A stretch of 64,000 nucleotides of DNA, from NCBI RefSeq assembly GCF_004210375.1, contig NC_134837.1, forward strand, positions 156,653,310-156,717,309, given 5' to 3'. This document shows positions 25,901-40,900 of the stretch, in pieces. The position numbers were made by a program, and so were the translations under genes. Origin of the DNA: Tachypleus tridentatus (Eukaryota; Arthropoda; Merostomata; Xiphosura; Limulidae). The notes under the pieces are model-generated. The model saw nothing but the letters and a program-made list of their open reading frames with translations. It made no database searches and was not told where the DNA came from. How positions within the stretch are numbered: the first letter of the stretch is position 1; each line of letters starts with the position of its first letter.

Positions 25901-28900
25901 ATCATAATGTTGTTTTTTTAGAATAGTTAAGCTAAAAAGAAAAAAGAGTAACTCTTAAAAATCCACTAACTTGCATCTTGTAATGGTTTTATTAAAGATC
26001 TTTGAATCTTGGTAAAAAAACTAAGTCTTTACCTATCAAAATAGTGTAGAATATATTAAATCTTTCTAGTAAAGCACTAATTACATTGTTAAAAAAAATT
26101 TCTGAAGTCACCTTACATGCAATATCTTGTGATTAACAATTCATGTGCTTTTTAACATATAAAGCAAATTACATTTAATCTGTCAAATGGGCAAACAAAA
26201 TTTGATAAAGACCACTGTCAGAGATTAAAGAGAGCCCTGAAATTGTCCCCTAACTATCTGAAAGTTTGTACATGAAAAATCCACTATATTATAAAAATGT
26301 GAACATGTTACATTTCTACTATTCACTAACAGGAGCAATGTACAACTGGCAAATAATTATTAATAAAATGGTATAACTTAACTTGGCAAAACTTCTACAA
26401 GAGTACATGCAACAATATTTTTATATAAAAAGTGTTTTATTGGTTAATTCTTTAAAAAATACAATTTATGATTCTAATCCTTTCATTTGATAAAGTTTAA
26501 CCTTAATACAGATCAAAGCAAGCAGAATTTTATTGCAACAAGTCTAAGTTGGTTAATTTGATTCTAAGCATTCATTAATATCACAGGCATACAATGGTTT
26601 CATTGTTTTGAAATTTTTACATATTCTACAGTAATTCCTGTACACTGAATCTGAGAATCATATCCATGTTTTTCCATCATGTACAGATTTATTTTACAAA
26701 ATGTTATATGCACTTTTACAGAAGTGAATCATTTTCCTTGAAATTGGGTTAGATTTGTTATGCTTAAGATGCTGACATCCACTGGCTACAGATTTTTCTA
26801 TATCAATCATGGTAAAATTTCTCCTTAAACTCCTTCATAAATGGATTTTCTGCCATCTCTTGGAAGAACACTCTCATTACAAATTTTTCTATATCAATCA
26901 TGGTAAAATTTCTCCTTAAACTCCTTCATAAATGGATTTTCTGCCATCCCTGGAAAGAACACTCTCATGACAAATTTTTCTATATCAATCATGGTATTTT
27001 TTACCTGGATTTTCTGCCATCCCTGGGAAGAACACTCTCATTACAAATGTTCGATGATCTAAAGTTGGGACACCTGTGGTCTGAATATCCTTGTTAAGAT
27101 CAGTCATATCTGTCTGAAGTTCAGCAAATGCTGCAATATAAATAACAGTAACAAAGTCATGAATAATAGAATAACATGAACTAACATGCATTTCAGAGAT
27201 CTAAATGACCACAATACTCCTTTTTGTTAAAGTAAAAAAAAAATTACTTAAAGTCATTTACTTTGTTTTTATTCTAGTGGTAAACTAGTTAGTTACTATA
27301 ATTTTCTGACAAGATCATTACTTCCTACCTTGTTTACATTCAGATCGTACACTATTTTCAAGTGTGTCCATTTGAAGCTGAATCCTCTTATATTCTCGCT
27401 CTGCCTGAGAACTTTTGTATCTTAAAACAGCCAGAATAATGAGAGTAACCACCATCAATAAGGCTCCACCTGCTGCAATACCTCCTATAGCTTCAGGTGG
27501 AAATTCATATATCTTGGTGACTTCATAGCGCAAGTAACCAACCTCATAACGAAGGTTTTCCCCAACCCTAACCTGCAAGTAGTGTTGAAAAACTAAATAA
27601 AGTAAAATAAAATTTAAGTATGTGAATAATTAGGAAATTTAAATTATATTGATAAAAGCTTAATACATTGAAAGTTTGATCAAGTTTTAAAAACAAAAAT
27701 AACAAATAGCTTTTTTTTGTCTTACAGATACATCTATGGAAGTATTATGCATTAAGCATTCAAATTAAATCCACATCTCTCACCATAAAAATAATAATAA
27801 TAAAGTGCTAACTAACAAGAGCCACAGAAGATATTTTAGAGGATTGATAAATTCAACTATATACTGAAAAAGCAATTAATTTCAATGCAAAGAATTCTGA
27901 CTGAAAGGAATGGTTGTACACAGAAATGTATAGGGTTTAAACTCTCAAGTAACATTTAACTGTACTAGACCATAAATTGGCTATTGTATCAACAGGAATA
28001 ACCCTCATTCATTATGGAATCAATAAATTAAGACTTTGCATTTTAGTTGTTATTAATTGATATTATAAATTATACAAATACAAATGATAGATGAAGGTAT
28101 TTATATATTTGGTAATTTGCTTAATCCATGAAGATAAATATATTTTAAAAAATGTATTACAATTGTAAAGCTAAGGATAAAATTTAAAGCTTACCACAAC
28201 TAATGGTAAGTTATTTTCTGTTGTTCTTCCCAGTTCATCCATACCAGGTGGTTGCACCTCTGGTGGCAGACAGACCAGCTGTGACATGCTCAAAGATGTC
28301 AAGTTACATTTGCGTGTACCAATAGTAACATTCACTTCTTTCTCTGTACTTGCTAGCCTCATGTTTTCACCCTGTTGGATCATTTTGTCCCAAACACTTT
28401 TTTAACATAAAATTATAACATTTTGGTTATTTAGATGAAATTTGTTTATGTCTAAGTCAAAGGAAGCTAAAAAAGCATTACAAAAATTACTGTAAGTAAA
28501 CAGACTATTTCTTCTTTAACACGTTGGTTCCCAAGCCTATTTTGCCAATACTTTCCAGGGTCTCACTAATCATTTTCTATTTTTCAGGAAGAGTGTATAT
28601 GTAACCATTGTGTGCCAGCCAATAAGTGGCCCTTTAAAAAGAATAAAGCATGACTGACCTGCGAGTCTCACTGAGATTATCACAACCCACCAGTGGGTTG
28701 TGTGGGAGCCCAACGTGTTAAAAAAAATAAAAGTTTCTCTCTTTAACAACATATGCACACATACACACATAAATGTATATGTACCTAACTATAGCATCTT
28801 TCAAATACAATAAGTTGACTAGATATTTGAGAAAATTTTAATTATGACAAGTATTTACTAATAGTTTTGATTTGATATGAACAATAGCTGTTACTTTTGT

Positions 28901-31900
28901 ATTAATTATTAAAAAAAAAGAGTTGATATTCCCACAAAGAAAAAAAATGAGGCTATTTTCATATAAAAATTTAAATGTATGCATGATTCATGTTTATTGG
29001 GAGTAATGAGTGATAAAAACTACATTATATGAGGTTAATAATTATTAAAATATCTGATTAATCACCTCAATAACAAGGCTCTCTCCCTTGTATAACTTAA
29101 TTCCTTCATTTACAAACTGTGCATAATCTGGATCAGGCACATATTGCAAGTTGGTCTCAAGTGTTTTGTAATAACGTTCCAGCTCTCGGACTGACTGAAC
29201 ATCATCCATCACAAACCCAATCCTCAGTACAATATTTTTGATTCTGTGATGTGAGTGAATCTGAGGCTTACTTCTTCTATACACCTCTGAATGTACAGCT
29301 GGTGATGGACACATCATCATGCTGGCATTAACAACTGTGCAAAACTATGTAAAGAATCAAAATTTTACATACTTTTATACATTTGTATTGTGAAACCTTA
29401 TCAATGAACTAAGATGTTTAAGAAACAATTTGAACTAATTTGTAAAACCTATAAGAACATTATAATTGTGTATATAGTCAAAAAAAAGGAACACAACAAT
29501 AATAAATAGTAGTTATACATTTTTATACTGATAGACAAATTTATCTTTTTCAATGAGGTCTTAATCTCAACAAAAACTTACTGTTTTATTCACTACTCCT
29601 GTATGACTGAAAACCAACATTTGTGGCTGCTGAATGGAAGTTAAGTTTGTACCAATCACTCTGAGAACTCGGCCACCACTAAAATATCAAAAACAGAGGT
29701 TCACTTGTTGGAAGATTTCTAGAATAAAAAAATTCTTCAAAAGAAATAAAAGTTTATCATTTGAATATAATATTTCATTATCAATATGAAATTACAATCA
29801 TCATTTTTCTTAATTACAGGGTCAGTCCAATATATCAAATCCATGCATTTTCAGTTAAGTGTGAGAAGCTAACAATGAAGAAAAATTTTTGTAAGTATAT
29901 AAAAAATATGTTTTACTTCATTATTTTAACTGATCACTTTACCATTTCATACAGTGTTTCAGTATCCTTATCTTTTGTGAAAGGTATGCCAAATTCTATC
30001 CACAAATTTACAGTTTCACTTTTCCAACATTTCCTCACCCATACAGTCAAATTCCTCATTTCCTAATTACCTAATAACTCTCTGTAATTTCAAAATTAAG
30101 TTTTATGGACACTATTTACCCAGAGAAGAAACTTATTTGTATGAAGCAAAGTATTTAGACATTTAATCATTTCAACGTTACTAAGGTTATATATTTTTCA
30201 TACCCATTCTTTTCACTCACCTGAAGTAACTTCTTAGTGGCTCAATTCTTTTAATGCTAGGGTCTTGTGTGTAGAGAAATGGATCTTTAAGGCTTAAATT
30301 GGTATTATCAATCCTTAATAACAGTTGCTTAATACTATAAGATGGCACAGGGGCACGTGTAGTACGACAGCTTAACTGGCTACTACTGGCAAGTGGCCTA
30401 AAACACAAAACAAGAGACAATTCTCAGTGTAAAAATTTACAGCAGTTTTTTTTAAGTTCCTATAGAAAATTACATATAATAAAATAGTAAAATATCATGC
30501 TATTACTATTAATTTAAACCATTTACTATTCTCAAACAGAAAAATTATTTCATATAGTATCCAACGTTTATGGTATCTACTGCTTAGTTATGATTAATGA
30601 CTTGGTTAAATGAAAACCTTGAACGACATTTCACAACAAAACAGAAAACAAGGAAAACAAAGTTATCATTAATTATTCAATAGATCTAACCTTTTGAAAA
30701 AATTGGCAAAAAACAGTTACAGACTGTATTTACAAGATTTGAAATCTAGGCCTATGGGACTGGATTATACTCCTGGCAAAGAATGTTGATGAAGATGTGC
30801 CTATAATTTAGTTGTTTGGAATGATTTTGCTCATTTATGGAGGCCTGGACTGTGCAAAATCGGTTATTTTTCCAATGTTATCATGTTCAGTGTCACCCTA
30901 AATGCCATAAGAAGTACACACCTAACAATTTCTTACTTATTAAAACATATTAATTGCAAGGCCATTTATATTCTGTAGTTTCCTCCAAGTTATTCTTGTA
31001 TTTAGGGAATTGGGCTTATTTAGAGTTGAAGTCATTTAAATGAAATATTTGTATTATAAAGTTTTTTTTTTACTTATTGGTAAACTGTGTTTTATCTAGT
31101 ATTAATAATACATTTATGTCATATTTCAGGAAATGAAATAGTAAAGAATGGTTCAGTTATTTACTTGTTAAGAGTTTTAAATAGATTTTATTTGAAAAGG
31201 ATGAATCTTTATAAAGGTACAATTCATGTCAAAAACAAGAAAAAAAACTACAGTACACTTATTCAGTTGAAAAATACAGGTTTTAGCAAATACAAAAGTT
31301 GTAGCAAAAGATTAGTCTTACTACAATTTTTATATTATTTTAATCACTGATAACATTTTCTGAAAATTCTAGTATTCCACAAAATACTACTGAGAATATG
31401 TAAAAAAAATCAAAATGATATTTTAAAATGTGCACTTTAGAAAAGCTGTCATTTAAGAGAGTGTCTCTATAAAAAAAATACAATGTCTTATGAAAATAAT
31501 ATACTGAACACTAAACTAACAATGAATACCAACATTTTTTACCAACAATGATATCAGAAAGAAAAATGATTTACAGAATACATAAATAAATAATTTCTCA
31601 GCTTTAGATGCTGCTATAACAATGTAGCCGAATGTGTTTTAGTTAGTAATAAGCATTAAATCTTGTAAATTATACTTAGACAAAATAATATGTACAAAAA
31701 CTTTTAAAAACAAAGTTTTTCTCCCTATTATACAAATATTTCTCTTGGCACACTACTTAAATGTATTTAATCTTTGAAACAGGTAAACATTTAAAAACTG
31801 ATAGTTTCAATGTACAAATTAAAAACCATTTGTATAGGAAATGGTTACTTAATAAAGCAACATTGTGTCATTTTACAGAAACAATTAGTCAATTTGATGA

Positions 31901-34900
31901 TAATGATAAAAATACCTTTCTACTCGGCATGGAAGATCATTAAGAAATATTTCCACTTCACTTCCAATGTTCAAATTCTTTCCAGTGAGGTAGACTCTTG
32001 TTCCACCAGATTGGGGACCAAGCTTTGGATACATGTTATTCAGCATAACCTCCTTTAACAATAACAAGAGTAATTATTTAAAGTTTCTATACATATTTAC
32101 CACACATAAAATCTGATTATTATAAAAAAAACTGCATCAATACAGAACCTCCTACTTTTATAGCAACAGGAATAGCAGTAATCAAGTTAACATGGGTGTT
32201 TGTGTGTACGTGTTGGAGGGAATTCATACGATTGTAATTTAATTTCACAAGTTCAGTTAAAACATGTTCTGATTCTCCTAGAAAAATATTAATTAGACAG
32301 ATACATTAAACTATTCTAAGTTCAGAGTCAACAAATTCTATACTTCTATATTTGAAGTAAGATGTAAAAAAAAGAATTACATATTTCTCAGTAACATTTA
32401 AATAAATCTGATAAAACTTAATCACATTTTACTGCTCCACATGTCAGAAGCACAAGACATTTTCTATTTACTAATCTAATTGATCGTACATTTAGTTGCC
32501 TATTATGCACGTCTCTGAGCTTACTGTACAAAAATATTTTTAAAAAATATGCTGTAACTTTAAATATTCTGTTTTACAAACACTTAATTTTTTTTGCTGA
32601 ATAACGCTACCATTCCAAGGTAATATGTGCATGCCTATACCTTAGACTGATCTCATAAAGTGGTTCAATTCAGCTGTTCACTGTAGGAATTAATTGCACA
32701 ACTAGTTATGGGGGACTAAAACATTATAAATGTAATATGTTATCTGGACTAAAATAATAAAAATGCCTCCATTTGTATCATCAGTATCCTATAGCTTATT
32801 TATGGACAAGAAAAAAAAAAGTTTGAAACAAATATTTTGTCTGCTTGTATTCATCCCTAAACAATTTTATTTGCAAAAAAAACTAAATCTATCATAAGTT
32901 CAAATCTTATTAAAATTAAACTACATGATGTTTAATTACCTCCTCTAAATAAGGTAATTTCATCTATTCATCATGAAACAGCCCTTCATTTATCAACTGA
33001 TGTTACCATAATTAATTAAGAAAGGTCTGAACTGTAATTAATCACTATGATGGAAGTGTAATTTTTCATTGTCTGTTTATTATTATACACTGACATTAAT
33101 CACAAAGCTTAGCTCTCACATCTGTTAAGCACAGAACCCACCACATTCATCATTTCCTTACATAATTTCCTTCAAACACACTTTGTAACACCTAAGAGTA
33201 TGAAGTATTATAATGACTACAGTGTCACCTGCTACATGCTGTTCCAAGAGTTATTTTAAGTATACAAAACTCATCTGCACAAGCTGTGTGTTAAGTAAAT
33301 CTAGACTAAAACTATTTAATGACAGAATTTTATATATGAGACAAGTGTCTTTACATAATACTGGTAGCTAAAGAATTTGTGGTCAAAGGAAATGCTATGA
33401 TAATGATACAGCATATACATAATAATTTTGATTCAACTTTCTTTTAAATAGTTATTTTATTTAATTACCACAAAAAATGCTATGACAAGTAACAAAATAT
33501 AGCAACAAGTAACCTAGCTATAAAGAAGGCTAGTATTTACAAAATTTCAAAATTAATTATATCACATGACAGAACTTCACAATATATGAGGGATTTAAAT
33601 TTCATCTCAATGCGTGTGCTTTATCTTTTATTTTTGTAAATGTACTTACACTGAAATTAAATCAGTCATGGGTATATAATGGTGTAACAAATATGTCAAA
33701 GAAAGTAATATTTTTTAATCATTCTTACAAATACAACATACATTCTCTTTAAAGGACATTCTTGTAACTTTTTAACTGCAGTTATTTCTATCTTGACCTC
33801 AACTTAGTTAAAGAAAACAAAAGCAAGTACATAAAGACAACATTCAACAATGCACAGTTAAAAGTTTGAAAATAAACTACTTCAGTGTGTTAAGAAGTAT
33901 AAACTTTTAAATATTTTGTTAAAAAATAACTTTTGCAAAACTTATGCTATTTCATTAATGCTCAACACTAATCATTTAAAAGGCTTTCCATAATATTAAA
34001 CACAAATTTTATTTGCTTAGTACAAAAAATAAATTTTCAAAATAGATAGATGATTACAACTTCAAAAAAGCCATATCAATTAATTGTTCATAGGCTTCAA
34101 ATATATACTTTTTTATTCATTTTAAATAGCTGCAAAATTTAAGATAGTAATCTATTGTTTATTTGGTTATAATAAACATTATGTAGATATTAAGTAAATG
34201 TAAATTGTTTTGCAACTAATCACATTCCATTAAGGCACCATTGAATACATTTACACATTTAAAAAAGGATGACAATTAGAGTATAACAAAACGTCCACAA
34301 AATATAGTAAAATTTACTATCCAAACTGTACAACTAATATACATATGCACATAACAATTTTCATTGCAGCTTACAAATATCTTTATAAGTAGAAAACTTA
34401 GTCACAAACATTGATCAACTTTTCACTAGAAATGTAGAACATTAAAGTTGGTTTTTAATTTTTTGTACCTTGTAATAAAACAGCTCCTGTGCTTTAGTAA
34501 CTCCAGCTTTATTTCCTACCATGAGAACAGCTTCCATTGGAGCTAAACTTGGACCAGTCCGACATGCCACTCTAGAATTATGTAGCACTAATTTAATGTT
34601 CTTCATTAAATGAATATATTGCAAAAATGTTTGAACTATATTAAAAGTAATTTATTCCAAGTACACAAAAATAAATATATTTCATATAACCTCCATAAAA
34701 AGACACATAAAATAAATTTTCTATAAGTGTGGGGGATAAGATAGCTAACTGGATAGAAGAATGGCTGGAAAAAAAAAAAGTTGTTATAAATGGAATACAA
34801 AACTGGATTAATGTTGCAAGTGGAGCACCTCAGGGCTCAGTCTCAGGACTTTTGCTCTTTTTGGTTTATATCAATAACATAGATGAAGGAATAATCAATA

Positions 34901-37900
34901 AATTACTTAAATTTGTAGATGATATTAATGTCTTGGGTGTTGCTGGCTGTGAAGAGGAAGCTGCTGATTTACAAAAGGATTTAGATTATTTAGTGAGATG
35001 GGTTTTAATTATAATAAATGCAAGATAATGGAAGCAAATTATCATAATTTGAACTATAAATATCATCTGAATGAGAATAACCTTAAGATTGTCATGAAAG
35101 AAAGGGATATTGATACAGTAGTTGATCAGTCTCTTGACCCATCCAAGCAGCATGCTGTTGCTAGTGGTTTACACAAATAGGATTTTAGATTGTATCTACA
35201 GAAATATTGAATACAAGTATAAAGAGCTTATAATTTCATTCCATGAGTCACTGATTGGGCCACATCTGAAGTATTGTGTTCAGTCTTGGGCTTCTTACCT
35301 TAGAAACAATGCTGAATTGTTTGAAAGGGTTCATAAAAGGGCTACTGGGATGATACTTGGGATAGAAATTTTGTCATATGGAAACAGGCTAAGATATTTG
35401 AAATTTTCTCTTGAAAAAGGAAGAGTTAAAGGAGATTTGTTTGAGGTGTTTAAGATTGAAAAAGGATTTGATAGTGTTTATATATCATCATTTTTCCTAC
35501 TTAAAAGCAAGAACAATAAGACTAGGGAACAAATATAAATTTTAGCAGGGCAGGAGCCATCATCAACTGAAACAGGTTTTCTAACAGGGTAGCTCAAAAA
35601 TTATGTTTTTAGCTGAAAAACGTCAAAATGATGTATTTGTGACCACTGCATTGTAAAAACAATTGTTGGATTTTATGCCACAAGTAGCAACACCAAACCA
35701 CAACTAAAATAGCTACTGTGTACCATGCAATACATTCCACAGAAATTGCATACTCAGTTTATTTTTTTAATTTAGATATAGCAGTAATTTCCACACAAAA
35801 ATTACTTTTGTAATTTGTGATGTTCTGAGTGACTTATAGTTAGAGTGTAATCCCCGATTTAATAGATTCAAACTAAAGAGTGCGAAAACCTCCCTTTGTA
35901 AATTCCTGGCATGGCCTGCTGGTTAAGGTGCTTAACTTACAAACTGTGGATCATAGAGCATTATAGTGTAACAATCAATCCCACTATTTATTGATGAAGA
36001 GCAGCCCAAGAACTGGCAGTTAACAGTTTTGAATAGCTGTTTTCCCTGCAGTCTGTCACTTCAAAATTATATAGAACAGCTAGCATAAACAGCCTTCAAT
36101 TAAGTGGTTTTGTGCAAAATTCAGTATTACCCAAAACAAGCTGCCTATGTAGATCATAACTAAAAATTAATAATGTGTGCAGAAGTCTTCTTATGACAGT
36201 ATATGATAGAAAATATCAGTCACTGTGTTAAATACTTATAATTCACATTGCATGCTTGTTGTTTCTTATAAAAATTATGAATTATAAAGAAATGTTTTTC
36301 ACATAACATTAAAAAATGTTAATTTCATTGAAGGTTTGCAAGAATACTACATTCAAAGTTTCTAAAAGGTATTCATAATCCTCTATACAAATAGACCACG
36401 TGAACATCTTCAGTGATGCATTAAGGCTGTCATAGTAATCATAATACCAGAAGGGTTACTATACATTATGTTACATATATAATATGAGCAAAATTATACT
36501 TAGAATATACAATTATCACTTAATTAAATTTATTACTGTGGGTTAATCTTTATTATGATATTTTATGTAACAATGACATAATTTTTACACATAATCATAA
36601 ACACCTTTAACCTACTTGAATGCTTATTATATTTTCAGGACTATAATGACTGAGAATGTAAAATCAAATTTCAGTAAATGTTTTTATCCATGTATGTAGC
36701 TCAGAGTGCTTGTTTATTTAGAATCTCTCTTATTGTCATACTTAATATGTGTATACATTAAAAAGGAAAATAAAAATATTGACAATACCTCACAGAAATA
36801 CTGTATTGCTCAGGAATACAGTGTATTCCTCCAATGGTGATTTTGTCTTTTATTTCTTCCTCACTAGCTCCAAGGTTGGAACCTTCAATGACTACTAGGG
36901 TTCCTCCTTCAATTGGTCCACTTAAAGGGTGAATCTTCAAAACCAAAACAAATTATATTCATTAATTATAAAAGTAATAACCTGAAAACAAAAATTAAAC
37001 ATTAGGTAAATATTTAAATCAGCTTATATGATTGTCACTCACTTAACACTAAACATAAAAGAAAATTGCTTAAAAGGCCAATTTGCAAAAATTATGTTTG
37101 GTTCAAAAATTTTGGGAAGATTGAGATCTGAAGTCAGTAATGTAATTATTTGGATATTAATAATTATTATGTGTTTGTAAGCACATGCCATGATGTAAGT
37201 ATGCACACTATGTCACAAAACAATCATTTACTTAACAATTCTTTAACAAATTCACATACACACAGACACGTAAATGCTTTATTATTCACCACATATTACA
37301 AACACTGCTTACCCAGTCTATACGAGGTCGAGGGCAAGAGCTAACAATGGGTTCTGTACAAGACCCACTGTAGCCACAACTGCTTCCACACCATGCACAA
37401 TGATACTGGTGGCTCCTAGTCAGACATAACGAACAGTCTGCCCGCCCACTATGACTTCCCAATAGGTGGCATTTATACAAGGTTACTAGATAAAAACAAA
37501 ATCTTTCTTAAGTGACATAATGTGTCTGTTTTATTTTAAATAAACTTGTGGGTCATCTGATACATCAACAAGAGAACAAAATTAGTAGGCTAGTATTAAG
37601 CAGATAATGCTTAGTTTTACTCTTCAAGCCTGTCTTATAGCTCAAACTCATTTAGAAATAAAATTGTGTGTGTGTGTGTGTGTGTGTGTGCATATATCTC
37701 TGACAAATATGAGATGAAGCAGTTATTGATGCAATACTTGTGTTATAAAGAATCTTCATTTAAGTTATTTTTGAATACATTAATAACAAATGATACACAC
37801 ATAAGTTATAGATTTACAATGATATAAATACATGCTAAGAACAGTGAGATAGGACCAAATAAAGTAGTTTTCATGAGTGTATAATTTTACAATAAAATTT

Positions 37901-40900
37901 AAACCACTTATTACTATTTAGGTACAAAGTACTTGTGCTCAGTCTCCTGTATTTTTGTGTAACTCTTGTTTCATAATAGCTAAATACACTAAACAACTTT
38001 AATATTTAAATTATATTATTTTTGATAACATTAATAATGTGTATTAACAAGACTGTTCCTACAATGGACATTGTGTACTTTTTTGTTTTTGTGTGTGTAA
38101 TTGAGGTAATTAATATCAAGTAATATTCAATTCAGAAATATTAAATATGTTAATAACTTGGTTCATAAAACTAGATATTTAAAAAAAACAACTAAAAACT
38201 TACTATTAGTCCTGTCAATGAAGGTGTCTCCATTCCACATAACTGTTAAGGTGGCTTGCACTTTTCCTATATCACTTTGATATGTGTACTATAAAGCAAC
38301 ACACATAATTCTAATGATTAAAATAAACTAAAGTACAGGATAAGTTACACAATTATTCACAACAGATATATAATGCTAAAATGCTGCATCTTACAAAACT
38401 CAGATCTATTACTCATCATATGCTGGATACAACACATTTGATAAACCTGTAAATCTTTTTAAGTATCATATTTGCACAAACAAGTTGGTCAGAATACCAG
38501 TGATTTCAAACATTTTTATGAGTACTTTTATGTTTCTTCTCATTTATTATAATAGTACCCAGGATTAGTTTGCTGTTATTACTGAATCTTATGAATTATT
38601 AGTTTACTATATACTCACTAAAATGATTGATTTTACAAGCTCTAACTATTTGTAATTTTATGTCGGAATGTTAATTAACAAGCAAAAGTACCTGTTCCCA
38701 ATAACAGGAAATATTTAAGTTAATCTATCAACTTAAATTATTTCATGGACTTTAAAAAGGTTAATTGGGTTGCATTCTTGCTTTCACTCAGAACCAAAAC
38801 TCTAAGCTACTTATACTGCCCACATCAAAAAGTAATTGTTGACAATTTCAGTCATGCTAAGAGACCTTCAATAATAATTTGTGGTAAATCTAAATTTTTA
38901 TTCTTTAAGTCACATTTTAAAATGTGAATGACAGTGTAGTTAATTCCTAACAACTTAGTCTAGAATATCATGCCCATGAAATAAAATGTGGCATCAACAA
39001 TATTCACACTTGTTTTGCCATTATTTCAAAATGAGTGCTGTCTGCATGCATAGCTCTTGAATGGGAAACAAACAGACAGACACTTGGACAGACACCACAG
39101 TTCACACAATGTATATATATTATACATTTGTTGCTCTATAAAGTTTAAGATTTCATGCCAATTGTCTAAAAGATTATTAATTCTTATTTTACAAGTTAAA
39201 CAGAATATTACTTAACAAATCTGACAATCTTTGCTGGGCAAGTCTATTGGCAAACAATGAACAAGAATTACTAATAATTAATGAAAATTCTCATTAAAAT
39301 GTCTTTTCATGGTAAATATCTTTTCACCCAAGTAAAAAGACCATAGGCAGGTAAGCAATAAGTTCATAGACTTACAATGGGTTCAGTTGGACAGAGTACA
39401 GGCATCCCACTATGTAGCTCTGCATTAAGAAATCACAACAGTTAACAACAATCAAATCAAAAATATGGATATCAAAAGTTCATTTGTTTCAAATATTCAT
39501 GAAAGCCACACAGAGGTTTTGTGTTAGTTGTTTGTAAGTTTGAACTGACAGAAGAAAGCTGGTAGTCAACAGTATTCTCTGTCAACATGAGTTACTCTAG
39601 GTAGATGGATTTGACCATCATCTTTATAATGCACCCACAGTCTCAAAGTGCAAAAAAAAATGGGATGCATACCATAAATCCTCAGTTCCACAGTTTTGCA
39701 TGCTACCTATAAGGCAATGCCCAGCCCTAAATAAAAATATTTATATGAAATGAGAAATTCAAAAACATGCAAATTAGTTTACAACTCTAAAAATTAGTAG
39801 TGTTCTCTAATAACTGAAAAACACCTAATTTATGAAATAGTCATTTTATGTTAACTTAAGTCATAATTTATATTTATAAAATTCAATCAAAATATATATA
39901 ACATCTACAATAAACTACCATAATTTATTTAATAGTACTGTATTTTTTCAATTAATTCAGGATTTTATTACTCACCACATTTTCAGCACAGATGACTTTA
40001 TTGTCTCTCACCCTGGCAAAAACTCTTTCTTTTGCTCCTTCAATTTCAATGATACATTGAAATCCATCCTGTAACACACAGTGAAATTAAATAAAAACTA
40101 TAAATATAATATTTGTGAACAAAAGTAGCTTTGTGTATTTACATTAAATACTTACTTCAGATATCCTCTATAGTTTAAAAATCTCAGTTAAAAAAAATAA
40201 TCAAGCTAGTTAAGATAAAACCAGCAAATGAATATATTTATAAAATATTTTTCTTTATTTCCATTTTAATATCCATATGCATGGCAGTCTAATTCTGAAA
40301 TTAATTATACAAAATTGCTTATTCAAACAAGAGTTTATTCTCCTGAGATCATGCTGAGAAGACATGTTTGTTCATAACAACCTGCTATAATATTTTTGAT
40401 TATCCAAATCAAATTGCCTATTACAAATCCTGCATGTAATACTATGGGACAACAAAAGACCTATAGGTCCACCTCGGTTGTTCCATCCTATAAACTAAAC
40501 TAAAACTATTAATACACAAATTTTTAAAAACCTTAAAACTAGCTCTTATTATCAAGCTGTCTCTCTAACTAAATTACACTACTGCCTCCAAAACATCCAA
40601 ACACAACCCATTCCAAAGGCCAACCACTATGTTAGAAAAACAAGTGCCTTTTTTCCCTGGTCCTACTGTTCTCAATGTTAAGTATGAAAAAGGATGATGC
40701 ATCAACACTATCAATTCCATTTAAAATTTTAAACACCTCAATCATATTCCCCAACTTTTCTGTTTTCAAAAGAAAACAATTTGAGAGATCTCAACCTTTC
40801 ATTGGATGAAAACCCATCCATCCCATGCACCATTCTAGTAGCCCTTCTTTTGACCAAGTCCAACTATTCAATGTCTTTCCTAAGGAAAAGAACCCAAGAA

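Noticed and set aside
26108..26135. Candidate for the missing plexin microexon (14 nt reading DIACK in context)
   Set aside because: Phase fits, but the acceptor has no pyrimidine tract and the residues do not resemble the family.
29761..30066. 101-codon plus-strand frame in plexin intron 16
   Set aside because: AT-rich, leucine/isoleucine/phenylalanine-rich composition typical of chance frames; no similarity recognised.
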